The notes: generated by a model not told the origin, from the letters alone. DNA of 64,000 nucleotides from Streptomyces sp. RPT161 (GCF_027533845.1 NZ_JAPZVN010000005.1:248001-312000), one strand, 5' to 3'; shown: positions 36,288 to 44,345, numbered from the stretch's first letter. Program-made: numbers and translations.

Positions 36288-37628
36288 TCACGCCAGCGGG
36301 CGCCCCATAGCGCGGAAGGCCCACCCGGCGCTGCGCCACAGCGCCGGGTCCAGCGCGTTGCGGCCGTCCAGGATGCGGCGTTCGGCGGCGGCCTCGCCGA
36401 GGGCGGCCGGGTCCAGGTCGCGGAACTCGCGCCACTCGGTGAGGTGCAGCACGACGTGGGCGCCGCGGACCGCGTCCAGGGCGGTGGGGGCGTAGCCCAG
36501 GGTCGGGAACAGCTTGGCGGCGTTGTCCATGCCCTTGGGGTCGTAGACGGTGACCTGGCCGCCCTGCAGGTGTATCTGGCCCGCCACATTGAGCGCGGGC
36601 GAGTCGCGCACGTCGTCGGAGTCGGGCTTGAACGAGGCGCCCAGCACCGCGATCCGCTTGCCCAGGAAGCCGCCGCCGCACGCCTCGCGGGCCAGCTCCA
36701 CCATGTGGCCGCGGCGCCGCATGTTGATCGAGTCGACCTCGCGCAGGAAGGTCAGCGCCTGGTCGGCGCCGAGTTCTCCGGCCCTGGCCATGAAGGCGCG
36801 GATGTCCTTGGGCAGGCAGCCGCCGCCGAAGCCGATTCCGGCGCGCAGGAACTTGTGGCCGATCCGCTCGTCATGGCCGATCGCCTCGGCGAGCTTGACC
36901 ACGTCGCCGCCCGCCGCCTCGCAGACCTCGGCCATCGCGTTGATGAACGAGATCTTGGTGGACAGGAACGAGTTCGCCGCGTTCTTCACCAGCTCCGCGG
37001 TCGCGTAGTCGGTGACGACGAACGGCGTGCCTGCTGTGACGGGCGTCGCGTAGACCTCGCGCAGCAGCTTCTCCGCCCGCTCGGAGCGCACGCCGACCAC
37101 GATCCGGTCCGGGTGCAGGGTGTCCTCGACCGCGAACCCCTCGCGCAGGAACTCCGGGTTCCAGGCCAGCTCAGCGGCCTGCCCGGCCGGGGCCAGCTCG
37201 GCGATCCGGTCCGCCAGCCGGGCCGCGCTGCCCACCGGCACGGTGGACTTGCCGACCACCAGGGCGGGCCGGGTCAGATGGGGGGCGAGGGACTCGATCG
37301 CGGCGTCCACATAGGACATGTCGCAGGCGTACTCGCCGTGCTTCTGCGGGGTGTTGACACAGACGAAGTGCACATCGCCGAACTCGGCGACCTCCTGCCA
37401 GGAGGTGGTGAACCGCAGCCGCCCGGTGGCGCCCTCGATCCCCGCGACGTGCCGGGCCAGCAGCTCGTCAAGACCCGGCTCGTACATCGGCACCCGGCCC
37501 GCCGACAGCGCCTCGATCTTCGCCGGATCGATGTCCAGCCCCAGCACCTCGAAGCCCAGCTCCGCCATGGCGGCGGCGTGGGTGGCGCCCAGGTAGCCGG
37601 TGCCGATCACGGTGAGCTTCAGCGTCAC
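36288..37628 (-). CDS. UDP-glucose/GDP-mannose dehydrogenase family protein
   Basis: A 446-residue NAD-dependent oxidase of a nucleotide-sugar C6 alcohol to the uronic acid. The Rossmann motif is LTVIGTGYLGATHAAAMAELG, substrate-site segments include EFLREGFAVED and NSFLSTKISFINAMAE, and the catalytic Cys is in GFGGGCLPKDIRAF. The C-terminal domain has GASFKPDSDDVRDSPAL. The product probably feeds cell-wall or exopolysaccharide synthesis; UDP-glucose is the likeliest substrate. The GTG at 37628 is chosen because the Rossmann strand begins at once; an upstream extension is Pro-rich and not family-like. Confidence 0.93.
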   Translation of the reverse strand: MTLKLTVIGTGYLGATHAAAMAELGFEVLGLDIDPAKIEALSAGRVPMYEPGLDELLARHVAGIEGATGRLRFTTSWQEVAEFGDVHFVCVNTPQKHGEYACDMSYVDAAIESLAPHLTRPALVVGKSTVPVGSAARLADRIAELAPAGQAAELAWNPEFLREGFAVEDTLHPDRIVVGVRSERAEKLLREVYATPVTAGTPFVVTDYATAELVKNAANSFLSTKISFINAMAEVCEAAGGDVVKLAEAIGHDERIGHKFLRAGIGFGGGCLPKDIRAFMARAGELGADQALTFLREVDSINMRRRGHMVELAREACGGGFLGKRIAVLGASFKPDSDDVRDSPALNVAGQIHLQGGQVTVYDPKGMDNAAKLFPTLGYAPTALDAVRGAHVVLHLTEWREFRDLDPAALGEAAAERRILDGRNALDPALWRSAGWAFRAMGRPLA

Positions 37629-37828
37629 GGGGTCTGCCTTTCGGGGTCCGCCTGGGTGCCGCGCCTGGGGCGCCGCTGGGTGCGTCAGCCGAGCATAGTC
37701 GGGCATTGCGCTGGGCATATCCGCCGCTGTCGGCAACCTCACGTATCCGTGGTACGCCCTACCGCTCTAGAATTAGGTTACTTAACGGTAGTTAGCAGGC
37801 GCTCAGCGGATCTTGGGAGTGAGACACC

Positions 37829-38986
37829 TTGGCGGGTTCGACCGATTTCGATCTCTACCAGCTGTCCGAGGAGCACCAGATGCTCCGGGACACGGTGCGC
37901 TCGCTCGCCGAGGCGAAGATCGCCCCGTTCGCGGCCGAGGTGGACGAGCAGGCGCGCTTCCCGCAGGAGGCGCTCGACGCGTTGGCGGGCGCCGACCTGC
38001 ACGCGGTCCACGTGCCCGAGGAGTACGGCGGCGCCGGGGCCGACGCACTGGCCACCGTCCTGGTCATCGAGGAGGTCGCCCGGGTCTGCGCCTCCTCCTC
38101 GCTGATCCCCGCGGTCAACAAGCTCGGCTCGCTGCCGGTCATACTCTCCGGCTCCGAGGACCTGAAGAAGAAGTACCTGGGCCCGCTCGCCAAGGGCGAC
38201 GCGATGTTCTCGTACTGCCTGTCCGAGCCGGACGCCGGTTCCGACGCCGCGGGCATGAAGACCAAGGCGGTGCGCGACGGCGACCACTACGTACTCAACG
38301 GTGTCAAGCGCTGGATCACCAACGCGGGCGTGTCCGAGTACTACACGGTGATGGCCGTCACCGACCCGGAGCAGCGCTCCAAGGGCATCAGTGCCTTCGT
38401 GGTCGAGAAGTCCGACGAGGGCGTCTCCTTCGGCGCCCCCGAGAAGAAGCTCGGCATCAAGGGCTCGCCGACCCGCGAGGTCTACCTCGACAACGTGCGC
38501 ATCCCCGCCGACCGCATGATCGGCGCGGAGGGCACCGGCTTCGCCACCGCGATGAAGACCCTCGACCACACCCGCATCACCATCGCCGCCCAGGCCCTCG
38601 GCATCGCCCAGGGCGCGCTGGACTACGCCAAGGGCTACGTCAAGGAGCGCAAGCAGTTCGGCAAGGCGATCGCCGACTTCCAGGGCATCCAGTTCATGCT
38701 CGCCGACATGGCGATGAAGCTGGAGGCCGCCCGTCAGCTCACCTACGCGGCCGCAGCCAAGTCCGAACGAGTCGACGCCGACCTGACGTTCTTCGGTGCC
38801 GCCGCCAAGTGCTACGCCTCCGACGTCGCGATGGAGATCACCACCGACGCTGTCCAACTCCTCGGCGGCTACGGCTACACCCGTGACTACCCGGTCGAGC
38901 GCATGATGCGCGACGCCAAGATCACCCAGATCTACGAAGGCACGAACCAGGTCCAGCGGATCGTGATGGCGCGCAATCTGCCGTAG
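37829..38986 (+). CDS. Acyl-CoA dehydrogenase
   Basis: A 385-residue FAD-dependent dehydrogenase of beta-oxidation or amino-acid catabolism. Family signatures are FSYCLSEPDAGSDAAGMKT (FAD/substrate region), TLDHTRITIAAQALG, RKQFGKAIADFQGIQFMLADMA and the late QLLGGYGYTRDYPVERMMRDAKI with YEGTNQVQRIVMARNL. The catalytic Glu should be the one in IYEGTNQ, as in short/medium-chain enzymes. It appears to start with TTG (37829) after GGGAG. Upstream lie a TAGAAT -10-like box (37768) and TTACTTAACGGTAGTTAG, possibly an operator. Its last 38 bp form one copy of a perfect duplicated sequence (see repeats), but the protein is complete. Confidence 0.95.
   Translation: MAGSTDFDLYQLSEEHQMLRDTVRSLAEAKIAPFAAEVDEQARFPQEALDALAGADLHAVHVPEEYGGAGADALATVLVIEEVARVCASSSLIPAVNKLGSLPVILSGSEDLKKKYLGPLAKGDAMFSYCLSEPDAGSDAAGMKTKAVRDGDHYVLNGVKRWITNAGVSEYYTVMAVTDPEQRSKGISAFVVEKSDEGVSFGAPEKKLGIKGSPTREVYLDNVRIPADRMIGAEGTGFATAMKTLDHTRITIAAQALGIAQGALDYAKGYVKERKQFGKAIADFQGIQFMLADMAMKLEAARQLTYAAAAKSERVDADLTFFGAAAKCYASDVAMEITTDAVQLLGGYGYTRDYPVERMMRDAKITQIYEGTNQVQRIVMARNLP
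38948..38985 (+). repeat. 38-bp direct repeat, copy 1 (attachment-site candidate, in gene 3' end)
   Basis: The final 38 bp before the last base of the acyl-CoA dehydrogenase stop codon are identical to 39729-39766. A target in the 3' end of a conserved gene, regenerated on integration, is typical of tyrosine-recombinase elements. Confidence 0.75.
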
Positions 38987-39138
38987 AGCGGTCTCCGCAG
39001 GTCAGCGGCCTCTTCGGCCGTCCGCGAGCCGTGATCGGCTTTCGGCCCGTTCGGGTCTGCTTCGGGCCGGTCACGGGCGTCATGCTGGGGAAGTCCTGGG
39101 CTGACGCCGGGCGGGGCCGCTTCTGACCGCACAAACAC
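38987..39138. other. Non-coding DNA inside the scar between the direct repeats
   Basis: No coding signal is visible between the dehydrogenase stop and the hairpin at 39139. The segment is part of the 781-bp interval bounded by the 38-bp repeats and may be residual element DNA. Confidence 0.4.
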
Positions 39139-39171
39139 AACGGCCCCCCGGCACTGTGCCGGGGGGCCGTT
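39139..39171. terminator. Strong hairpin terminator
   Basis: 16-nt arms (39139-39154 and 39156-39171) are perfectly complementary around one base, giving at least 14 effective pairs. It would end dehydrogenase transcription. Confidence 0.75.
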
Positions 39172-39374
39172 CGTATGGGTTCTGTCAGGCGACTTCCGTC
39201 TGGCGGGGCGTTCGTTTGACGGTACGAGAGCGGGTGGTCACTCGTCCTCAGGCGGGACGATGGACCCCGCGTTGGCCCGGCACCCGGTTTCTCGTCTTGA
39301 CGGGCCTGCTCCGCGTCCACGCGTTCCCCTTCCGGTACCGAAGGTCAGCAGACTACTGGCCGCCCTCACCACTC

Positions 39375-39710
39375 CCACCCGAACTGGAGGAGTCGGTGTT
39401 GCGGTACCGGCTGTGCAGCGCCGAAACCAGGGCGGCACAGCTCGGCCACTTGCTCGGGGTCATGGACCTTCAGAACGTCGCCTTGGGCATCGTCCCGTTC
39501 TCGGCACAGCGGAACGTGTGGCCCATGCCGACCTTCACGATCTTCGATGACGGCAGGGTGCACGCGGACACGCTGGACGCTGCTTCCACGCTCACACAGC
39601 CCAGCCAGGTGGAGCTGTACTCCCGAGCCTTTGAGCGGCTCTCACAGGGGGCCGCGCGGGGAGCGGCAGCGCGTTCCCTGATAGCGGATGCGGTGGCATC
39701 CCTGAAGTGA
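39375..39710 (+). pseudogene. Fragment of an XRE-family regulator (C-terminal DUF5753 only)
   Basis: About 110 codons match the last part of a DUF5753 domain: EESVLRYRLCSAETRAAQLG, LGIVPFSAQRNVWPMPTFTI and the terminal ARGAAARSLIADAVASLK. The helix-turn-helix and the first two thirds of DUF5753 are missing; DNA upstream is unrelated and includes the hairpin at 39139. It lies between the two 38-bp repeats and looks like debris of an integrated element. Confidence 0.75.
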
Positions 39711-39728
39711 CCCCGCGTGCCCCTCGCG

Positions 39729-39766
39729 CAGGTCCAGCGGATCGTGATGGCGCGCAATCTGCCGTA
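39729..39766 (+). repeat. 38-bp direct repeat, copy 2 (attachment-site candidate)
   Basis: Identical over 38 bp to 38948-38985; bases just outside differ on both sides. The copies are 781 bp apart in the same orientation. Confidence 0.75.
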
Positions 39767-39784
39767 AGGCGGCACGCTATGTCA

Positions 39785-39812
39785 CGGTGCCCCCGCCTCG
39801 GCGGGGGCACCG
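39785..39812. terminator. Hairpin terminator
   Basis: A 13-bp perfect stem (39785-39797 with 39800-39812) just past the stop codon of the minus-strand methyltransferase gene, ending its operon. Confidence 0.7.
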
Positions 39813-39818
39813 CCGTCT

Positions 39819-40907
39819 TCACCGGATGGTGTTCCGTGGCTCGTCCAGCCACACCTGCTGCCCCTGTGCGCCCACCGTCAGTCCGAACCGGGAGCGCTCC
39901 GGGCGGCCCAGCGCCTTCCAACGCCGGTGGGCCCATAGGTTTCGGGGGCCGAACTGTTCCGTGCCGTAGGCCGGTTGGCCCGGTGCGTACTCGATCGTGG
40001 CCCATGACCGCTTGTCGTTCGCCAGCAGCCACAAGGTGGCCTCATCGCTACCGTCGTCGGCGTTGCACCACACGAGCGAGGCATGGGGGAGATGCAGGCT
40101 GGCGAAGAACAGGGCGTCGTCCTGAACAAGTTCGCGCGGATCCGCGTCCGAGCTGTCCGTCCGCCCCTTCTCACCGTGGTGCACGTCCTCGATGGCGTGG
40201 TGCACGTCCCGGTGCTGGCGGGCGAACATGAACGCCGGATTCCCCGAGAACGCCCCCTGCGCCGTGCCCTTCGCGACGTCCAGGGTCGCGAAGGAGCCGG
40301 AGAAGAAGCTGTTGCCCCACGGCGCGACGATCTTGGCCCCCGGTTCGGCCTGCTCGACCCAGGCGTACGGGATCTCGCGCACGGTGCAGGCGGCCAGGAT
40401 GCCGCCGCTGTATGGCGCTTGGTCCCGGCAGCCGTTGAGCCCGTCTCCGATCACCACGTGCGGGGTGAAGCCCGCCGCGGCCAGGTTCTTGATCGCCTGC
40501 CTGGCCACGGCCTCGTCGTACTCGACGGTCGTCACCCGCTCGTCACCGAGCCGGTGGCACAGCCACGCCGCGTTGTAGCCGGTGCCCGTGCCGATCTCCA
40601 GCACGCTGCGGTTCGCATCGACCTTCAGCAGGTCGAGCATCTCCAGCATGATCGACGGCTTCGAACTGGACGAGGTGGGGAGCGCGTTCCCTTCCCAGTC
40701 CTGTGTTCCGTCGTTGACCTGCGTGACGATCGGCAGGTCACCGTAGACGATGCGGCGCCACCGCTGCGGGTCCGTGGACTTGTCCACGTTCCCGAAGACC
40801 TCGGGAATGAACAGCCCCCGGTCCACGGAGGCCACGGCGTCCCGCCACTCCGGGGGCAGCGCACCTTTGTTGTGCAGCATCTCCACGAGCCGCTGAGGCG
40901 TGCTCAC
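39819..40907 (-). CDS. PIMT-like (protein-L-isoaspartate O-methyltransferase family) methyltransferase
   Basis: A 362-residue S-adenosylmethionine-dependent methyltransferase. The PCMT-type core (about 1-215) has the SAM motif SVLEIGTGTGYNAAWLC, VTTVEYDEAVARQA and the DGLNGC/ILAACTVREIPYAW region. A C-terminal extension of about 145 residues follows, absent from the 210-residue repair enzyme. Extended PIMT homologues occur in RiPP clusters, where they methylate an Asp side chain and drive aspartimide formation. Here it ends an operon with very small ORFs immediately upstream. The GTG at 40907 follows a GAGGTGA-like site. Protein repair is the conservative alternative. Confidence 0.85.
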   Translation of the reverse strand: MSTPQRLVEMLHNKGALPPEWRDAVASVDRGLFIPEVFGNVDKSTDPQRWRRIVYGDLPIVTQVNDGTQDWEGNALPTSSSSKPSIMLEMLDLLKVDANRSVLEIGTGTGYNAAWLCHRLGDERVTTVEYDEAVARQAIKNLAAAGFTPHVVIGDGLNGCRDQAPYSGGILAACTVREIPYAWVEQAEPGAKIVAPWGNSFFSGSFATLDVAKGTAQGAFSGNPAFMFARQHRDVHHAIEDVHHGEKGRTDSSDADPRELVQDDALFFASLHLPHASLVWCNADDGSDEATLWLLANDKRSWATIEYAPGQPAYGTEQFGPRNLWAHRRWKALGRPERSRFGLTVGAQGQQVWLDEPRNTIR

Positions 40908-40914
40908 CGTCACC

Positions 40915-41022
40915 TCACTTCTGGTCGGGCTTGGGAAGATTCGTCGGGGGCCGCTCACGGTGCCCGTCCTGCGGCGCGGTGTCGGGCTTGCCGGAGTGCT
41001 TGCCGCCTTTGTCGTCGCCCAT
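40915..41022 (-). CDS. Small ORF, 35 residues, upstream of the methyltransferase
   Basis: The peptide begins MGDDKGGKHSGKPD and ends NLPKPDQK. It is hydrophilic and rich in Asp, Lys, Gly and Pro, without Cys or membrane segment. It contains an Asp-Gly (QDGHRE) and an Asp-Thr, residues prone to aspartimide formation. It starts 3 nt after the stop of the preceding small ORF and ends 7 nt before the methyltransferase GTG, so it is in an operon with them. A GGGG purine stretch lies about 8 nt upstream of the start. It may be the methyltransferase substrate; this is inference. Confidence 0.5.
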   Translation of the reverse strand: MGDDKGGKHSGKPDTAPQDGHRERPPTNLPKPDQK

Positions 41023-41025
41023 GTC

Positions 41026-41142
41026 TCAATGCCCCTTTGCGGTGTGTCGTTTGGTGGGGATCGGCTGAGGGTCTGGTCCGGGCCGGGGGCCGGTGGGGGT
41101 GGCCATGGCGATTGCCCCCTTGTAGGTCGGCATCTCAACCAT
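41026..41142 (-). CDS. Small ORF, 38 residues, Pro-rich
   Basis: It encodes MVEMPTYKGAIAMATPTGPR, then PGPDPQPIPT and a basic end KRHTAKGH. Its ATG overlaps the stop region of the small Cys-motif ORF upstream and its stop is 3 nt before the next ATG, the tight packing expected of genuine small genes. No family recognised. It could be a precursor or accessory peptide of the operon. Confidence 0.45.
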   Translation of the reverse strand: MVEMPTYKGAIAMATPTGPRPGPDPQPIPTKRHTAKGH

Positions 41143-41298
41143 TGCGGGACACCTCCAGCCGGTGGGCGTCATCGCGGTGCCTGCGGGTCAGGACGCGGAC
41201 ATCGGTCTCCTGGCTCTTGTCCTTCGCCGCCTTGGCCGCCATCAGCCGCATCGCCAGTGTTCGGCACTCCGGGCAAGTTGGGTTTTCCGTGCGGCCAT
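41135..41298 (-). pseudogene. Small CxxC-type protein, apparently frameshifted near its start
   Basis: An open frame reads TCPECRTLAMRLMAAKAAKD, then QETDVRVLTRRHRDDAH. This resembles small Streptomyces proteins that accompany XRE-DUF5753 regulators and begin with a CxxC near the N terminus. No start codon precedes the Cys pair in this frame. An ATG at 41298 is out of frame by one base. Adding one A to the AAAA run just after it would fuse the two (M-A-A-R-K-N-P-T-C). So there is either a one-base deletion, a sequencing error, or a shorter protein from the ATG at 41251. Confidence 0.45.
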
Positions 41299-41323
41299 GC
41301 TGTGGTTTTCGCGTGGCGAAGGG

Positions 41324-42154
41324 CTAGCCCGTTTCCTGTTCCCCCAACAATTCATCGCGGATGCCTGCGACCATCGCCCGCACGTCCTGGCCCGCAACGG
41401 CTATTTGTTCGAAGCCTTCGAACTTCTTCACATACAGGGCTATGTCGCGTGGGTCGGTGACGACGACCTCTGCGTGCACGGTCTCCACCGTTACCAAACG
41501 GTTGTCCCTGATGACGAAGGAATGCGCCGGGAAGTCATTTTGTGGCGTTGACAACGGCACGACACGGATGTCGATGTTGGAGAGGCGGGAGACCGCGATG
41601 AGCCGGTCAAGTTGCAGTGCCAGCACGGCTGGAGGGACGATGCGCCATCGCAGAACGGGTTCAGTGATGATGAACCGGAACGTCTTGGACGTGTCATAGA
41701 GGACGCTCTGGCGTGCAAGGCGTGCGCCAATGACGCGAGATAGTTGGTCCTTTTCGAGGCCTTTGCGGTTCCAGACCGCCCGAACGTACTCAGGCGTCTG
41801 GAGAAGTCCCGGGACCAGGGAAGGCTGAAACAGCCTCAGCAGGCTTGTCCTTGATTCGAGTGCCTGGATCTGCTGCTGCTTGCGGTGGAACCCCAGACGA
41901 CGGTAGAGACGCCATGCCACCGCCTCGGTGGCTGCCGCCCGGGCCGCGGCCATGTACTCGGACCTGACGGATTCCGACACTCCCAGGGCCGTGAGGATCT
42001 GCTCGACGTCAACCACGCTGGGCGCCATGTTGCCGGTCTCGATCTTGCTGAGCTTGGACCTGGACATGGCCGCGCTGCGGGCGACGGTCTTGGCCTCCAG
42101 GCCGGAGGCCTCCCGCAACGTCCGCAGCGCGGTGCCCAGTTCGGATCGGTTCAC
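41324..42154 (-). CDS. XRE-family regulator with DUF5753
   Basis: A 276-residue DNA-binding protein. The N-terminal helix-turn-helix (about 5-62) reads LGTALRTLREASGLEAKTVA and SRSKLSKIETGNMAPS. The DUF5753 domain (about 95-270) has LFQPSLVPGLLQTPEYVRAV and LQLDRLIAVSRLSNIDIRVV. In Streptomyces such proteins regulate adjacent small-protein genes. The GTG at 42154 overlaps the DUF6879 stop by 4 bp. It is the third gene of the accessory operon and a probable autoregulator. Confidence 0.9.
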   Translation of the reverse strand: MNRSELGTALRTLREASGLEAKTVARSAAMSRSKLSKIETGNMAPSVVDVEQILTALGVSESVRSEYMAAARAAATEAVAWRLYRRLGFHRKQQQIQALESRTSLLRLFQPSLVPGLLQTPEYVRAVWNRKGLEKDQLSRVIGARLARQSVLYDTSKTFRFIITEPVLRWRIVPPAVLALQLDRLIAVSRLSNIDIRVVPLSTPQNDFPAHSFVIRDNRLVTVETVHAEVVVTDPRDIALYVKKFEGFEQIAVAGQDVRAMVAGIRDELLGEQETG

Positions 42155-42675
42155 TCGCCGTGCTTCGACCACCACTGCGGGAATGGTTCGGCGTGCGCCA
42201 GCGCCGTGTCCCGGTACGTCTTGAAATCGGTGAGCCTGTCGGCTCCCAGGAATTCGGCGCCCAGGAACTTACCGTTTCCGTCGTAGTTCATGGCACTGAT
42301 CACTTGGTTGTCGAACAGCCAGAAGTCGGGAGCTTCGGGGATGGGATTCTCCTGTTCGGTGATGTCGAGGATGAAGAACTCCTCGCCCACCGCCATGTTG
42401 CGTTGGTAACCCCAACCGAATTCAAACCGCAGGTAGTCCGTGAGCGGCCGGGACACGATGTGTACCCGGTACACCCGCCTTCCGGCCCGCGTGGCGTTGC
42501 GTACCGTCGTCACCCAGTCCGACGACTTGAACTCCTCCGGTTGCTCCTGGCCAGCGAGGAAGGCGTGGTAGGCGTCGACGCTGCCTGACCGGCTGTAGTC
42601 GTCGAGGGTTTCCAGTCGGAACGCCTCCTGCTCGAACTCCGAGAACGACTTGCTCAGAGTCCTAGATGAGGTCAT
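42151..42675 (-). CDS. DUF6879-family protein
   Basis: A 174-residue soluble protein starting MTSSRTLSKSFSEFEQEAFR. Typical DUF6879 features are FEQEAFRLETLDDYSRSG, RVYRVHIVSRPLTDYLRFEF and DFWLFDNQ, with many aromatics. The family is almost always found beside XRE-DUF5753 regulators in Streptomyces; its function is unknown. It overlaps the regulator gene by 4 bp and the small upstream gene by 14 bp, so the three are coupled. Confidence 0.85.
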   Translation of the reverse strand: MTSSRTLSKSFSEFEQEAFRLETLDDYSRSGSVDAYHAFLAGQEQPEEFKSSDWVTTVRNATRAGRRVYRVHIVSRPLTDYLRFEFGWGYQRNMAVGEEFFILDITEQENPIPEAPDFWLFDNQVISAMNYDGNGKFLGAEFLGADRLTDFKTYRDTALAHAEPFPQWWSKHGE

Positions 42676-42859
42676 CGCGGGCGGCCTTTCGGATGAGGTC
42701 GACAGGAATTTCGACCAGCGTCTCGTGCGGCGAAACAATCAGACCGTGGTCGGCTATCCGTTCTCCCTGGATGGCGAGCGTTCCCCGGTCGGTGCGGTAA
42801 ATGGTGGGGCAGTCGCCCTCTTCGCACTCACCTACGAGTCGTGTCAGCTTCACGGCCAC
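42662..42859 (-). CDS. Small conserved-type protein beside DUF6879
   Basis: A 65-residue protein (GTG start after CGGAGGG) with a CEEGDC Cys pair and TIYRTDRGTLAIQGERI, followed by an acidic C-terminal helix. It is the promoter-proximal gene of the accessory operon and overlaps DUF6879 by 14 bp. I recall similar small proteins in the same position in other Streptomyces, without a known function. Confidence 0.75.
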   Translation of the reverse strand: MAVKLTRLVGECEEGDCPTIYRTDRGTLAIQGERIADHGLIVSPHETLVEIPVDLIRKAARDDLI

Positions 42860-42934
42860 TTCGTTGCCCTCCGGGCGTCAGTCAGTCGTGTCCCATGCAT
42901 CGTCCCGAGCTGTTAGGGCGCAGGACAAGGGGGT

Positions 42935-42958
42935 CCGGTTTCTGGAACTGGAAACCGG
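42935..42958. promoter_or_regulatory. Inverted-repeat operator candidate upstream of the accessory operon
   Basis: CCGGTTT (42935-42941) and AAACCGG (42952-42958) flank 10 bp. A minus-strand promoter-like pair TTGTCC-N18-GACGAT lies between it and the first gene. It is a likely site for the XRE protein. Confidence 0.4.
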
Positions 42959-42991
42959 CGACGGCCCCCGGCGCAGTGCCGGGGGCCGTCG
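42959..42991. terminator. Terminator of the LCP gene
   Basis: A perfect 14-bp stem (42959-42972 with 42978-42991) and a 5-nt loop, 26 bp past the LCP stop. It separates that gene from the accessory operon read in the same direction. Confidence 0.75.
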
Positions 42992-43016
42992 CATCAAGTG
43001 GGCGCGTCGAGTGGCG

Positions 43017-44261
43017 TCAGCTGCCTACGCGTTCGTCGTTCTGGAGCTTGTCGAAGAGGATCTTGGCCTCGGTCTTGTTCCACAGCAGCGCGTCGCCGTC
43101 CGCCGTCGGGTAGTTGGGGTTGGCGACGGGAACCACCGTCGACGTGCCCTGGCCACCCGAGACGTCCTTCATGGCCAGCGCCATCTGCGCCAGGTCGTAC
43201 AGGCTCATGCCCTTGTCCACGGTCAGCGTCTCAAGGCCCGCGCCCAGCACCGGGTACAGCTTGAACGGGTTCAGCAACGTCCCCGGCGTGGCCGTCTGCT
43301 GGGCGACCGCGTGCAGGAACTGCTGCTGGTGCTGCTCACGGCCGAGGTCCTGGTTGGCCTCCTGGTGGCGCTCCCGCACGTACGCCAGCGACTGCGCGCC
43401 GTTGAACGTCTGGCAGCCCGCCTTGAAGTCCGCGCCCGAGTCCTTGTCCTTCAGCGGCTTGTCGAGGCACATGTTCACGCCGCCCAGCGCGTTGACCAGG
43501 TTCACGAAGCCGCCGAAGCCGATCTCCGCGTAGTGGTCGATGTGCAGGCCCGTGTTGTACTCGACCGTCTGCGCCAGCAACTGGCCGCCGCCCCACGAGA
43601 ACGCCACGTTCAGCTTGTGCTTCGACGCCGGATACTGCTTGCCCGACGCCCCGGTGAACGCCGGGATCGTCACATAGCTGTCCCGCGGCAGGCTGATCAG
43701 CGTGTCCCCGTTCGAGCCCACGTGCAGGACCATCATCGTGTCGCTGTTGCCGAACTGCCCCTCGTTGTCGCTGCCGACGTGCAGGTCCTGCTGCTGCTGA
43801 GCCGAGAGGTTGCTGCGGTTGTCGGAACCCGCGATCAGGTAGTTCGTGCCCTTGTCCTGCGGCGGACGGTTCTGCAGCGCGCTGAGGTCGATCTTCCGGG
43901 ACAGCTTGCCGTCCGCCCAGAAGTACGTGCCCACCGATGTGACCAGCAACACCACGACCAGCGTCAGCACGCCGTACGTGATCCGCTTGCGCCAGTTCTT
44001 CGGGCGGCCCGCCCGCGCCCGGCCCGAACGGTACGTACCGTTGCCGTTACCGCCCGCTTGCTGCGGCACCCCGCCGCGTGCCGCCGCCCTGCGCGGCGAC
44101 AGCTCCGGCGGCAACGGCGGCTCGGCGCCCGACCCCTGCGGCTGGGGCGGGGGAGAGTACGACGGCGGTCCGTAGCCGCCCTGCCGCCTGTGCACATGCG
44201 GCATCACGCGAGCGCCTTCCGGCTCGCCGTCCTCGGTCCAACCCTCGGGCCATCCGTTCAT
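43017..44261 (-). CDS. LCP (LytR-CpsA-Psr) family cell-wall glycopolymer ligase
   Basis: A 414-residue type II membrane protein: a Pro/Gln/Gly-rich cytoplasmic N terminus (1-90), one helix (about 95-117) and an extracytoplasmic LCP domain. LISLPRDSYVTIP carries the conserved Arg-Asp, HKLNVAFSWGG the Lys/Asn region, and YVRERHQEANQDLGREQHQQ the Arg-rich pyrophosphate-binding segment. LCP enzymes transfer undecaprenyl-linked glycopolymers such as teichoic acids to peptidoglycan. There is no LytR C-terminal domain. The ATG at 44261 is preferred to an upstream extension without membrane or domain features. It is the first of four LCP genes within about 11 kb. Confidence 0.92.
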   Translation of the reverse strand: MNGWPEGWTEDGEPEGARVMPHVHRRQGGYGPPSYSPPPQPQGSGAEPPLPPELSPRRAAARGGVPQQAGGNGNGTYRSGRARAGRPKNWRKRITYGVLTLVVVLLVTSVGTYFWADGKLSRKIDLSALQNRPPQDKGTNYLIAGSDNRSNLSAQQQQDLHVGSDNEGQFGNSDTMMVLHVGSNGDTLISLPRDSYVTIPAFTGASGKQYPASKHKLNVAFSWGGGQLLAQTVEYNTGLHIDHYAEIGFGGFVNLVNALGGVNMCLDKPLKDKDSGADFKAGCQTFNGAQSLAYVRERHQEANQDLGREQHQQQFLHAVAQQTATPGTLLNPFKLYPVLGAGLETLTVDKGMSLYDLAQMALAMKDVSGGQGTSTVVPVANPNYPTADGDALLWNKTEAKILFDKLQNDERVGS

Positions 44262-44345
44262 GCTTTGCAGTGTGCCTGCTGGACCTACGAGACGCTGTGT
44301 CCGGAACCATTCTGTAGCCGGACTGATGGATTGGTCACAGGACTG

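Noticed and set aside
37768-37797. TTACTTAACGGTAGTTAG as a FadR/TetR operator before the acyl-CoA dehydrogenase
   Set aside because: Only about 10 of 18 positions are symmetric. It may be a real site, but the evidence is too weak to list as a feature.
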